Assembly: GCF_001612885.1 (NCBI RefSeq)
Contig: NZ_BDBH01000005.1
Location: forward strand, 434,001-498,000
Reading direction: 5' to 3'
Source of the DNA: Nocardia harenae NBRC 108248
GTDB taxonomy: Bacteria > Actinomycetota > Actinomycetes > Mycobacteriales > Mycobacteriaceae
Length of the DNA stretch: 64,000 nucleotides
Shown: positions 18,597 to 26,651 of the stretch, piece after piece
Numbering within the stretch: the first letter of the stretch is position 1
Layout: every line of letters starts with the position of its first letter
Made by a program: the position numbers and the translations under genes
The notes under the pieces: generated by a model
What the model was told of the DNA's origin: nothing
What the model saw: only the letters and a program-made list of their open reading frames with translations
Database searches by the model: none

Positions 18597-19521
18597 CTAC
18601 GAAGCGTGCAGGAGCTCGGCGATGTCGCGGTGGAGTTCGGCGGCACCGATCACCTCGGTAAGCCAGATCGGATACGCCCTGGGCGGCATCGCCTCGAAGC
18701 ATGGCATCGCCGTAGTAGGCGCCGAAGCCTTCGTGGTCGATATCCGGGTGGTCATGGCCCCGGGATTCGACGAACAGCTGCTCGGCGTCCTCGACAGCCC
18801 GCAGGCACTCGACCGCATTACCGAGCTGACCGAAGGCGCGGGCTTGCACTGCTGCGATATCGGCCCGACGTAGGAGCGACAGCCGATCGGGCCGCATACC
18901 GGCCATGCCGAGCATCGTCAGGGCGTCGTCGGCCTGACCGAGGAAGATGGCCTGCCGCGCCAGACAGGTCAGGATGGCGGCCCGAAGCCACCAGGCATCG
19001 GACTGTTCGGCGCAGTGCAATCCAGCCTCTGCCGATACTCGCTGCACGTGAGCCATCCCGACGCGAGCGGGAAGCTGGTCGAGCGGGCCTGCGGCAGCCG
19101 CGATCATCTCGTCGCTGAGCATGGTTGCCGACACAGCGAGCACCCCGCGCAGGAAGTCATTGCGTCGCACATCATCCGCCTGAAGCGCTCGGGACCATGT
19201 CGCGTCATCATAGGACGACCGAGCGGGCTCGGCCGGTGTGGACTTCCTGCCACCTCGCCTCCGCGCCTGCCAGGCGGCTTGGCCTTCGGCGACGATCTGC
19301 TCGAAGCGGGTCCGGTCATCGGCGGTCGCCCGTTGCGCGTAGGCGGTATCGAGAATCGCCTGCGTACCCGGGCGCGGCACGACCGTGCCGAGTCCGCGAC
19401 GCCAGTTCGCGACGATCGTGATCTCAACGCCGAGCAGAGCAGCGAAATCCCGTACCGAACAACGCATGGCTTCCTGTAGGGCCACGGCTTCGAATCCGGT
19501 CCACGCCCGCCCTCTGACCAC
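18597..19521 (-). pseudogene. Degenerate HTH/TPR-type regulator
   Basis: Remnant of the actinomycete regulator family with an N-terminal HTH and C-terminal TPR-like helices. The HTH part is intact (AWTGFEAVALQEAMRCSVRDFAALLGVEITIVANWRRGLGTVVPRPGTQAILDTA). A GTG at 19521 sits just after AGGGGGAG. The helical part seems to have lost an internal segment between RVGMAHVQRV and AEQSDAWWLRAAILTCLARQAIFLGQ. After DAMLRGDAAQGVSDLAY the frame turns into Arg/His-rich sequence running into the thiamine-binding gene, while another frame ends in a stop at 18597. The internal-loss claim rests on memory of related proteins, so a functional short variant ending at 18430 is possible. Confidence 0.55.
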
Positions 19522-19773
19522 ATCTCCCCCTACGTCACCGCTCTTCGAGCCGGGCGAACGCATACAACGCGCCGACGCTAGCGCAACAGCGCGTACTTCG
19601 CACGAAACACGCTGTCGGGCAGGGTAAATGCCGATATCCGGCACTGGGGAGACGCCTGGAATCGAGTCGGGCGCACCGACTGCCCTGCGGTGCGGCAGGC
19701 CGGTGGCGAAAGCCCTCGGTGCCGGGTATCTCGATCCTCGAGCGGCGCACTGTACACGGAGGCTTTCAGCTCG

Positions 19774-19971
19774 ATGTCGACCCCACCACGTCGAGCCCGA
19801 CACATACATATCGAATCCGGCCCCCTGAGCCTGGACTTCATCGCCAGTGCCGAACACGCCCGAGATGTCTCCGACGAATTGGCGCCATGCTTCCCGGAAG
19901 TCATTGTCACCGTGGATGACGATATCTCTCCGGATCTGCCGCCCCTGCCTTGCGCAAGATTGTGGGAGTAA
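19774..19971 (+). CDS. Small conserved protein, RHIxIE...PCAxLWE family
   Basis: 65-residue hypothetical, divergent from the degenerate regulator. Its core RHIHIESGPLSLDF ... VIVTVDDDISPDLPPLPCARLWE is clearly related to the protein at 47981-48166 (RHIRIEY ... ITVDDHVTDELPVIPCAALWEP), which also sits divergent from an HTH regulator. ATG 19774 has GGAGG at 19758-19762, rather far (11 bases). The function is unknown; the genomic association suggests a role with HTH/DUF397-type regulatory modules. Confidence 0.6.
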   Translation: MSTPPRRARHIHIESGPLSLDFIASAEHARDVSDELAPCFPEVIVTVDDDISPDLPPLPCARLWE

Positions 19972-19975
19972 AAAG

Positions 19976-21364
19976 TCAGGTGTGCGCGAAACCGGCGGTG
20001 TCGTGCTGCGGGCGCTCCTGGGCCCGCAACCGCGGCATCACCTGCTCGAGCGCTTCGAGCAGCAACCCGGCGAGATCGTGGGTGAAACCATTGCGCACCA
20101 CGATGCGCAGCGCCGCGAGATCCTCCCGGTCGGCGGGGAAGGTGTAGGCGGGCACCAGCCACCCGTGTTCGCGCAGCGCGGCGGAGACGTCGAAGACCGA
20201 GTAGCCGGACTCGCCGTCGGCCAGGGTGAAGGCGAAGACCGGGAGCTCGCTGCCGTCGGTGAGCAGGCGGAAGGGGCCGAGCGCGGCGATCCGCGCGGCC
20301 AGTTCGGTGGCGACGTCCCGGCAGTACTGCTGGATCCGCGTGTACCCGCTGCGGCCGAGCCGGAGGAAGGTGTAGTACTGGGCCACCACCTGGGCGCCGG
20401 GGCGGGAGAAGTTGAGGGCGAAGGTGGGCATCTCGCCGCCGAGGTAGTTGACGCGGAAGATGAGGTCGTCGGGGAGCGCGGGGGTGTCGCGCCAGAGCAC
20501 CCAGCCGACGCCCGGGTACACCAGGCCGTACTTGTGCCCGGAGGTATTGATCGAGGCGACGCGCGGGAGGCGGAAGTCCCACTCCAGCTCCGGGTCGCAG
20601 AACGGGGCGATCATGGCGCCGGAGGCACCGTCCACGTGCACCGGGATGTTCCAGCCCTGGTCTTTCTCCAGCTGGTCGAGCGCGGCGCAGATCTCGGCGA
20701 CCGGCTCGTAGCTGCCGTCGAAGGTGGAGCCGAGGATGGCGACGACGCCGATGGTGTTCTCGTCGCAGTACGGGAGCGCGGCCTCGGCGGTCAGGTGGTA
20801 GCGATCGCCTTCCATCGGCACCAGCCGGGGCTCGACGTCCCAGTAGTCGGCGAACTTCTCCCAGCACACCTGGACATTGCCGCCCATCACCAGGTTCGGC
20901 CGCTCGGCCGGGAGCCCGGCCGCCCTGCGCTGCTGCTGCCACCGGCGTTTCAAGGCCAGCCCGGCCAGCATGCACGCCTCGCTCGACCCGGTGGTCGAAC
21001 AGCCTGGCGCGGTCGCCGGGTCGGGGGCGTGCCACAGGTCGGCGAGCATGTGCACGCAGCGCTGCTCCAGCTCGGCGGTGCGCGGGTACTCGTCCTTGTC
21101 GATCATGTTCTTGTCGAAGCACTCGCGCATGAGTTCCTGCGCGGCGGGCTCCATCCAGGTGGTCACGAAGGTCGCCAGGTTGAGCCGGGCATTGCCGTCC
21201 AGCATGAGCTCGTCGTGCACCACCTGGTAGGCGACCTCGCAGTCCAGCTCCCCCTCCGGCATGCGATCCCGCGGCACGGTGATCGGCTCCCTGGTGAACA
21301 CCGGGTTGACCGCTACCTCCTTCGGCCGGCGGGGGTGCGGGTCGGACGGGTGCGACAGCGGCAT
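19976..21364 (-). CDS. gadB: Glutamate decarboxylase
   Basis: PLP-dependent decarboxylation of L-glutamate to GABA with consumption of a proton. 462 residues, as in E. coli GadB (466). Signatures: GCSTTGSSEACMLAGLALKRRWQ (PLP phosphate region), VHVDGASGAMIAPF (aspartate pairing with the pyridine nitrogen), and INTSGHKYGLVYPGVGW with the PLP lysine near 278. ATG 21364 gives MPLSHPSDPHPRRPKEVAVNPVFTREP; the longer open frame upstream is low-complexity. It runs toward the small gene at 19774-19971, with 4 bases between stops. No GABA antiporter is next to it. Confidence 0.95.
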   Translation of the reverse strand: MPLSHPSDPHPRRPKEVAVNPVFTREPITVPRDRMPEGELDCEVAYQVVHDELMLDGNARLNLATFVTTWMEPAAQELMRECFDKNMIDKDEYPRTAELEQRCVHMLADLWHAPDPATAPGCSTTGSSEACMLAGLALKRRWQQQRRAAGLPAERPNLVMGGNVQVCWEKFADYWDVEPRLVPMEGDRYHLTAEAALPYCDENTIGVVAILGSTFDGSYEPVAEICAALDQLEKDQGWNIPVHVDGASGAMIAPFCDPELEWDFRLPRVASINTSGHKYGLVYPGVGWVLWRDTPALPDDLIFRVNYLGGEMPTFALNFSRPGAQVVAQYYTFLRLGRSGYTRIQQYCRDVATELAARIAALGPFRLLTDGSELPVFAFTLADGESGYSVFDVSAALREHGWLVPAYTFPADREDLAALRIVVRNGFTHDLAGLLLEALEQVMPRLRAQERPQHDTAGFAHT

Positions 21365-21798
21365 GGCGGCTCCTGCCTCTCGGCCGGGCGATCGGGTGGG
21401 CTCAGCGTATCCGCAGGTCGGCGCCGTCCCCCGTTTCCGCGCTACCCGGCGTGCCGGTCCAGGTACTCGGCGACCGCCTTGCGGATGCCCGGTCTGGGAG
21501 CCCCCTTCGCGGGGGTGCGGCATGACTGCCCCTAGGGAATTTGCTGTGGCTGCCTGATGTGGTGTCTTCGGCGTACCGGAGGTCGATGACTCATCATCAG
21601 GACGAGTTGCTGCTAGCGATCAAGTCGCGGACACACCTGGTCGAGCCACTGCACTGACCGCAGACGCAGAGCAGCCCCTGGGGGCCGTAGCTGTCACCAG
21701 GGGCCAGACCGTCTGTCAGGGCGAACCCCGAGGGACGATTCCTTGCTCGCATTTCAGGTTAACACGCAAACCGTGCTTCATCCGTGGAGCCGCTCCGG
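21365..21798. other. 434-base gap without a supported gene
   Basis: Between gadB and the SDR gene. It contains the gadB promoter region, a nested stem (CAGAC 21661-21665 with GTCTG 21711-21715; GCCCCTGG 21674-21681 with CCAGGGGC 21697-21704) and a short minus-strand peptide end (GIRKAVAEYLDRHAG, then stop at about 21443) that may be the tail of a lost gene. A plus-strand reading from ATG 21588 gives only 23 codons. No tRNA or known riboswitch fold was recognised. Confidence 0.5.
21674..21704. terminator. Hairpin, possible terminator or structured RNA
   Basis: GCCCCTGG / CCAGGGGC, 8 perfect base pairs with a 15-base loop, inside a weaker outer stem CAGAC/GTCTG (21661-21715). It lies downstream of the SDR gene on the minus strand (SDR ends 21799), where it could terminate the MCE-SDR transcript; no T run is seen. 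Confidence 0.4.
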
Positions 21799-22647
21799 TC
21801 AGCGCACCTTGCGCTCCAGCTCGTCCAGGGTCAAGGGCGGCTCACCGTTGTGGTCGCGGTAGGCGACGATGCTTGGCGTCGGACGTTCGAAGCGGCCGAC
21901 GAAATTGCCTGCGGCGATGAAGACCTGGCCGGTGACGTCCTTGGCTCGGTCGGTGGCGAGGTAGCGGTAGAGCTGCGCGGCGTACTCCGGGGGCGGGGCG
22001 TCGAGGGCGCCCTGGGTGGAGAGCTCGTCGAGCATTCCACGGCGGTGGAGTTCGTGGATCTTGGCTTCGTAGGCGTCGCCGGTGGAGAGGCGGGTGCGGG
22101 CGCCGGGGCAGATCACGTTGGCGCGGACGCCGTGTTCGCGGAGTTCGGCGGCGATGGCGAGGGTCAGGCTGGTCACCGCGCCCTTGCCCGCGGCGTAGCC
22201 GGTGCCGCCGTAATCGCCGAGGTAGGCGAAGGAGCTGGTGTTGACGATGGTGCCGCGGCCCTGCTCGACCATGCGCGGGGCGGCCGCGCGGCAGGTGGTG
22301 AAGACGGTCTCCAGGTGGGAGTCGAGCAGGGTGCGCCATTCGTCGGGGCGAACGGTGAGAATCGAGGAACCCTCCGGCTCGGCGATGCCCGCGCAGTTCA
22401 CCAGGATGTCGACGGCGCCGAACTCGGCGACGCAGGTGGCGATCAACCGGTCGGCCACGAAGGCGTCGGCGGCCGAGCCGGGTACGCCGACGGCGCCCAG
22501 CTCGGACGAGACGCGCTGCACCACCTCGGCTGAGCGGCCGTTCACCACCACCCCCGCCCCTTCGGCGGCCAGCGCGGCGGCGACAGCACGCCCGATCCCG
22601 CTGGTTCCGCCGACCACGACGGCGCCGCGACCGGTCAACTCGGCCAT
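21799..22647 (-). CDS. Short-chain dehydrogenase/reductase
   Basis: 282-residue classical SDR. The cofactor motif VVVGGTSGIGRAVAAALAAEG has TGxxxGxG in the variant form GGTSGIG, NCAGIAEPEG corresponds to NNAG, and the active site shows Ser in IVNTSSF with YAAGKGA: the usual YxxxK tetrad position reads Y-AAG-K. It ends with a 40-residue extension beyond the usual SDR length. It starts 15 bases after the MCE gene on the same strand with a GAGGAGAG ribosome site, so the two are an operon. The substrate is unknown; a hydroxysteroid or lipid alcohol is plausible from the neighbours. Confidence 0.88.
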   Translation of the reverse strand: MAELTGRGAVVVGGTSGIGRAVAAALAAEGAGVVVNGRSAEVVQRVSSELGAVGVPGSAADAFVADRLIATCVAEFGAVDILVNCAGIAEPEGSSILTVRPDEWRTLLDSHLETVFTTCRAAAPRMVEQGRGTIVNTSSFAYLGDYGGTGYAAGKGAVTSLTLAIAAELREHGVRANVICPGARTRLSTGDAYEAKIHELHRRGMLDELSTQGALDAPPPEYAAQLYRYLATDRAKDVTGQVFIAAGNFVGRFERPTPSIVAYRDHNGEPPLTLDELERKVR

Positions 22648-22662
22648 GTCTCTCCTCGAAGG

Positions 22663-23871
22663 TCAGACGCCGGGCATCCCGGCGAAGAGCAGCCGGAATA
22701 CCGACGGCAGGTTGGGGGTGATCTGCGTGGACGGGATGAAGGGCGGGCCCTCGTTGGTGTCGGTGACGACATAGTCGGCGTGGCTACCGGGCGCCCGGTC
22801 CAGCACGCCGCTGCAGTTGGGGCCGCCGGTGGCGTTCACCTCGGGCAGGTCCTGCGGGTACTTGTACGCGGGCGCGCCGTACATGAAGCTGGCGAAGAAC
22901 GAGGCCCCCGGCTTGTTGCCACCGAAGAGCGACTCGGCCAGCGGCATGGCGTTGTTGATCCCGACCACCAGGCAGTACAGCACCGGCTTGTACTCGTACA
23001 GCAGCTCGGCGGTGGGCCGGAGCAGGGCCAGCGTCTCGACGACCGCCTGCTCGTTCTCGCCGAGCACGGCGGTGCCGGTGTCGGCGAGCCCGATCAGCCC
23101 GAGGAGTACGGCGTCGAGGTCCCGCGAGCGCTCCGCGATGGTGCCCGCCGCGACGGTGGTGTTGTCCACCGTCCGCAGCAGGTCGGGCGCGGTAGCGGAA
23201 TACAAGCCGGTGACCTGGGCGGTGGCGGCGAGATCGCGCTCCAGTGCGGGCAGGCTGGGGTTGAGCTCGGCGAGGTAGGCGTCCGAGCGGGTGAGCAGCT
23301 CGCCGAGTTTCGCGCCGCGTCCGTCCAGCGCCTGGCCGATCGCGCTCAGCGTGGCATTGAGCTTGGCCGGCTCGACCGCGGCGAGCAGGCGGCTGAGCCG
23401 CTGGAAGAGCGTGTCGAACTCGACCGTCACGGCGGACGCGCGCAATAGCGTGCCCGGCCGCATGGGAGTCGGCGCGGCATCGGCGGGCACCACGAAGTTC
23501 ACGTACTTGGCGCCGAAGACGGTGGTCGAGCGGATGTCGACGGTGGCATTGCTCGGAACCAGCGCCAGCCGCTCCGGATCGACCCGCAGCTCGAGCCGCG
23601 CGGTGTCGCCGATCGACTCCACCGAGGCGACCGTGCCGATCTCCACCCCGCGCACCCGCACCTTGGCATCCGGGTCGAGTACGAGCCCGCTGCGCGGCGC
23701 CTCGACGGTGAGCGCGACGGTGTCCTGGAAACGCCCGGCGAACATGGCCAGCGCGAGCCCGGCGACGGACGCTAGGAGAGCGACCATGGAGAGCGCCGCC
23801 ACCTTGTAGCGCACCAGCGACCAGACCTCAGCGGCCTGCGACTTCGCCGACGCTTCCTCGCGTTTCTGCAC
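22663..23871 (-). CDS. Orphan MCE-family (MlaD-type) lipid transport protein
   Basis: 402 residues. One N-terminal membrane anchor (about 24-46: VAALSMVALLASVAGLALAMFAG), an MlaD/MCE domain (about 50-150: APRSGLVLDPDAKVRVRGVEIGTVASV), then a long helical tube-forming region and a C-terminus rich in Pro/Gly (SFMYGAPAYKYPQDLPEVNATGGPNC) as in mycobacterial MceA-type proteins. MCE proteins normally come in sets of six with YrbE permeases; here it stands alone with an SDR. It would span the periplasm and carry lipids or sterols. GTG 23871 follows GAGAGG. It shares a divergent, operator-bearing promoter region with CYP51. Confidence 0.9.
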   Translation of the reverse strand: MQKREEASAKSQAAEVWSLVRYKVAALSMVALLASVAGLALAMFAGRFQDTVALTVEAPRSGLVLDPDAKVRVRGVEIGTVASVESIGDTARLELRVDPERLALVPSNATVDIRSTTVFGAKYVNFVVPADAAPTPMRPGTLLRASAVTVEFDTLFQRLSRLLAAVEPAKLNATLSAIGQALDGRGAKLGELLTRSDAYLAELNPSLPALERDLAATAQVTGLYSATAPDLLRTVDNTTVAAGTIAERSRDLDAVLLGLIGLADTGTAVLGENEQAVVETLALLRPTAELLYEYKPVLYCLVVGINNAMPLAESLFGGNKPGASFFASFMYGAPAYKYPQDLPEVNATGGPNCSGVLDRAPGSHADYVVTDTNEGPPFIPSTQITPNLPSVFRLLFAGMPGV

Positions 23872-23930
23872 GGTTCACCTCTCGCTGGGCGAGCGCTTTC
23901 TTCCTTGCTTGGCCAGGGGCGGCCGTAGTA

Positions 23931-23965
23931 CTGTCCAGACAGGTGTCCATCATATGTCTGGACAG
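23931..23965. promoter_or_regulatory. Perfect inverted repeat between MCE and CYP51 genes
   Basis: CTGTCCAGACA (23931-23941) and TGTCTGGACAG (23955-23965), exact 11-bp arms with a 13-base spacer. Each arm belongs to the 13-mer GTCCAGACA-N2-TG (23933-23945 on plus, 23951-23963 on minus) that recurs in the CYP123/aldehyde dehydrogenase promoter. It probably binds a dimeric repressor controlling both directions. Confidence 0.7.
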
Positions 23966-23986
23966 CAACCTGGGGAAGGATTTCCG

Positions 23987-25336
23987 ATGAGTCCGCTGAA
24001 ACCGCGACGGGTCTCCGGTGGCGAGCACGAGCACGGCCATCTCGAGGAGTTCCGCACCGACCCGATTGCCCTGATGCAGCGCATCCGCGCCGAGTGCGGT
24101 GATGTCGGCGCGTTTCAGCTGGCGGACAAGAAGGTGCTGCTGCTGACCGGCGCCGAGGCGAACGAGTTCTTCTTCCGCTCCGCCGACGAGGATCTGGACC
24201 AGGCCGCGGCCTACCCGTTCATGAAGCCGATCTTCGGCGCGGGCGTGGTCTTCGACGCCAGCCCGGAGCGGCGCAAGGAGATGCTGCACAACTCCGCGCT
24301 GCGCGCCGACCAGATGCGGGGCCACGCCGCGACCATCGAGCGCGAGGTCGAGCGGATGCTGGCGAACTGGGGCGACGAGGGCGAGATCGACCTGCTGGAG
24401 TTCTTCGCCGAGCTCACCATCTACACCTCGTCGGCCTGCCTGATCGGCCCCAAGTTCCGCGAGGAGCTGGACATCCGGTTCGCCGAGCTCTACCACGAGC
24501 TGGAGCGCGGCACCGACGCGCTCGCCTACGTGGACCCGTACCTGCCGATCGAGAGCTTCCGCATCCGGGACGAGGCGCGCGCCGCCCTGGTCGACCTGGT
24601 GCAGGGCATCATGGACCAGCGCCGGGCCAACCCCTCCGCCAAGGAGGACCGCGACCTGCTCGACGTGCTGATCTCGGTCCCGGACGACGACGGCAACCCG
24701 CGCTTCGACGCCGACGTGATCACCGGCATCTTCATCTCCATGATGTTCGCCGGGCACCACACCACCTCGGGCACCGCCGCCTGGTCGGTGATCGAGCTGC
24801 TCCGGCACCCGGAGGTGCTCTCCGGCGTGGTGAAGGAGCTGGACGAGCTGTATGCCGACGGGTCGGCAGTGAGCTTCAACGCGCTGCGCCAGATCCCGAA
24901 TCTGGAGGCGGTGCTCAAGGAGACGCTGCGGCTGCACCCGCCGCTCATCATCCTGATGCGGGTGGCGCGCGGCGCCTTCGAGGTGTGCGGCACCGAGATC
25001 ACCGAGGGCGACCTGGTGGCGGCGACCCCGGCCATCTCCAACCGGCTGCCGGAGGACTTCCCGAACCCGGACTCCTTCGACCCGGGCCGCTACCTCGACC
25101 CGAACCAGGAAGACCTGGTGAATCGCTGGACCTGGATCCCGTTCGGCGCGGGCAGGCACCGCTGCGTCGGCGCGGCCTTCGCGCTCATGCAGCTCAAGGC
25201 GATCTTCTCGGTGCTGCTCCGGGACTGGGAGTTCGAGATGACGCAGCCATCGGAGAGCTACCGCAACGACCACAGCAAGATGGTGGTGCAGCTGGCCCAG
25301 CCGTGCCGGGTGCGCTACCGGCGCAGGCAGCGCTGA
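23987..25336 (+). CDS. cyp51: Sterol 14-alpha-demethylase CYP51
   Basis: 449-residue cytochrome P450, nearly the length of M. tuberculosis CYP51 (451) and similar along its whole length: GEHEHGHLEEFRTDPI, DLDQAAAYPFMKPIFGAGVVFDASPERRKEMLHN (B'/C helix region unique to CYP51), FISMMFAGHHTTSGTAAW (I helix), KETLRLHPP (ExxR), and FGAGRHRCVGAAFA with the haem cysteine near 393. It removes the 14-alpha methyl of lanosterol-type sterols; the bacterial physiological substrate is uncertain. ATG 23987 is chosen for GGAAGGA 6 bases upstream; an in-frame ATG at 23953 would lie inside the operator. It lacks a membrane anchor. Confidence 0.96.
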   Translation: MSPLKPRRVSGGEHEHGHLEEFRTDPIALMQRIRAECGDVGAFQLADKKVLLLTGAEANEFFFRSADEDLDQAAAYPFMKPIFGAGVVFDASPERRKEMLHNSALRADQMRGHAATIEREVERMLANWGDEGEIDLLEFFAELTIYTSSACLIGPKFREELDIRFAELYHELERGTDALAYVDPYLPIESFRIRDEARAALVDLVQGIMDQRRANPSAKEDRDLLDVLISVPDDDGNPRFDADVITGIFISMMFAGHHTTSGTAAWSVIELLRHPEVLSGVVKELDELYADGSAVSFNALRQIPNLEAVLKETLRLHPPLIILMRVARGAFEVCGTEITEGDLVAATPAISNRLPEDFPNPDSFDPGRYLDPNQEDLVNRWTWIPFGAGRHRCVGAAFALMQLKAIFSVLLRDWEFEMTQPSESYRNDHSKMVVQLAQPCRVRYRRRQR

Positions 25337-25344
25337 GAACAGGC

Positions 25345-25379
25345 GGGGCCCGCCGCGCGCGGTACGCGTGGCGGGCCCC
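25345..25379. terminator. Hairpin between convergent P450 genes
   Basis: GGGGCCCGCC / GGCGGGCCCC, a perfect 10-bp stem with a 15-base GC-rich loop. It is 8 bases after the CYP51 stop and 19 bases before the end of the convergent CYP125-like gene, so it can serve both. Confidence 0.75.
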
Positions 25380-25398
25380 GTCTCGTTCCGCTCCGAGT

Positions 25399-26625
25399 TC
25401 ACTCGAAAGCGACCTGCCAGCTCTTGATGCCGTTGATCCAGCCGTTGCGCAGCCGCACCGGCTCGCTCACCTCCCGGACCACGGGCATGACGTCGGCGAT
25501 CGCGTTGAACATCAGATCGATCTCCAGCCGGGCCAGATTGGCGCCGACGCAGTAGTGGGTTCCGGTGCCGCCGAAGCCGACGTGCGGATTGGGGTCGCGG
25601 CCGATGTCGAAGGTGAAGGGCCGATCGAAGCCGTCCTCGTCGAAGTTGGCCGAGCCGTAGAAGAGGCCGATCCGCTCGCCCTCCCTGATCTGCTGCCCGC
25701 CGAGCTCCAGGTCCTGGGTGGCGGTGCGCTGGAAGACGGTGACCGGGGTGGCCCAGCGGACGATCTCGTCCGGTGCGGTCTTGGGCCGCTCGGCCCGGTA
25801 GCGCTCCCACTGCTCCGGGTGGTCGACAAAAGCCTTCATGCCGTGCGTGATGGCATTGCGGGTGGTCTCGTTGCCGGCGACGGCGAGCAGGATGACGAAG
25901 AAGCCGAACTCGTCGGAGGCCAGCGATTCGCCGTCGATATCGGCCTGGACCAGCTCGGAGACGATGTCGTTGGCCGGGCTGGCCCGGCGCTGCTCGGCCA
26001 TGTTCCAGGCGTAGCCGAGGATCTCGGCGGAGGCGACGGTCGGGTCGCCGTACTCCGGGTCGTCGTAGTTGAGCATGGCGTTGGACCAGTCGAAGACCTT
26101 GCGCCGGTCCTCCTGCGGCACGCCGAGCAGCTCGGCGATGGCCTGCAGCGGCAGCTCCACCGCGACCTGCTCCACGAAATCGCCGCCGCCGGACTTCCTG
26201 GCGGCGTGCACGATCCGCTCCGCCCGTTCGGCCAGCGCCGCGCGCAGGCTCTCCACCGCGCGCGGGGTGAAGCCCTTGGCGATGATCCGGCGGATCTTGG
26301 AGTGCTTGGGCGGGTCCATGTTCACCAGCAGCGCGCTGGTCAGCTCCATCTGGTCGATGGTGATGTCGCCGGGGAGCCGGATGATCGAGCCCTTGCGCTG
26401 TGAGGAGTACAGCTCCGGGTGGCGCGAGATCTCTTTGATGTCGGCGAGTTTGCTGACCACCCAGTAGCCGCCGTCGAAGAAGCCGCCCGAGTTCTCGTCG
26501 GTCTGCGGGTTCCACCACACCGGCGCGGTGCGGCGCAGCATCGCGAACTCCTCGACCGGGCGGCGGTTCTCCCAGAGCGCGGGATCGGTGAAGTCGAAGC
26601 CGGTGGGCAACGAGGGTGCGGACAT
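25399..26625 (-). CDS. CYP125-like cytochrome P450 (steroid side-chain hydroxylase)
   Basis: 408 residues, similar throughout to CYP125 (steroid C26-monooxygenase): LPTGFDFTDPALWENRRPVEEFAMLRRTAPVWWN, GGYWVVSKLADIKEISRHPELYSS, VEQVAVELPLQAIAELLGVPQEDRRKVFDWSN, VILLAVAGNETTRNAITHGMKAF (I helix), and HVGFGGTGTHYCVGANLAR with the haem cysteine near 359. It would start oxidation of a cholesterol-type side chain. The start at ATG 26625 follows GGAGGTAG. It is first-reported function by similarity only; CYP142 or CYP124 relatives are alternatives. The upstream gene on the same strand ends 26 bases before it, consistent with one operon. Confidence 0.92.
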   Translation of the reverse strand: MSAPSLPTGFDFTDPALWENRRPVEEFAMLRRTAPVWWNPQTDENSGGFFDGGYWVVSKLADIKEISRHPELYSSQRKGSIIRLPGDITIDQMELTSALLVNMDPPKHSKIRRIIAKGFTPRAVESLRAALAERAERIVHAARKSGGGDFVEQVAVELPLQAIAELLGVPQEDRRKVFDWSNAMLNYDDPEYGDPTVASAEILGYAWNMAEQRRASPANDIVSELVQADIDGESLASDEFGFFVILLAVAGNETTRNAITHGMKAFVDHPEQWERYRAERPKTAPDEIVRWATPVTVFQRTATQDLELGGQQIREGERIGLFYGSANFDEDGFDRPFTFDIGRDPNPHVGFGGTGTHYCVGANLARLEIDLMFNAIADVMPVVREVSEPVRLRNGWINGIKSWQVAFE

Positions 26626-26651
26626 CTCTACCTCCTGGGGATAGCGAAAGC

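Noticed and set aside
21438..21500. Short coding remnant GIRKAVAEYLDRHAG on the minus strand
   Set aside because: Only about 20 codons after an upstream stop; no family identified, so not listed as a gene.
23828..26518. 896-codon minus-strand frame across CYP51 and the CYP125-like gene
   Set aside because: Antisense and out-of-frame reading of two certain P450 genes; no domain content.
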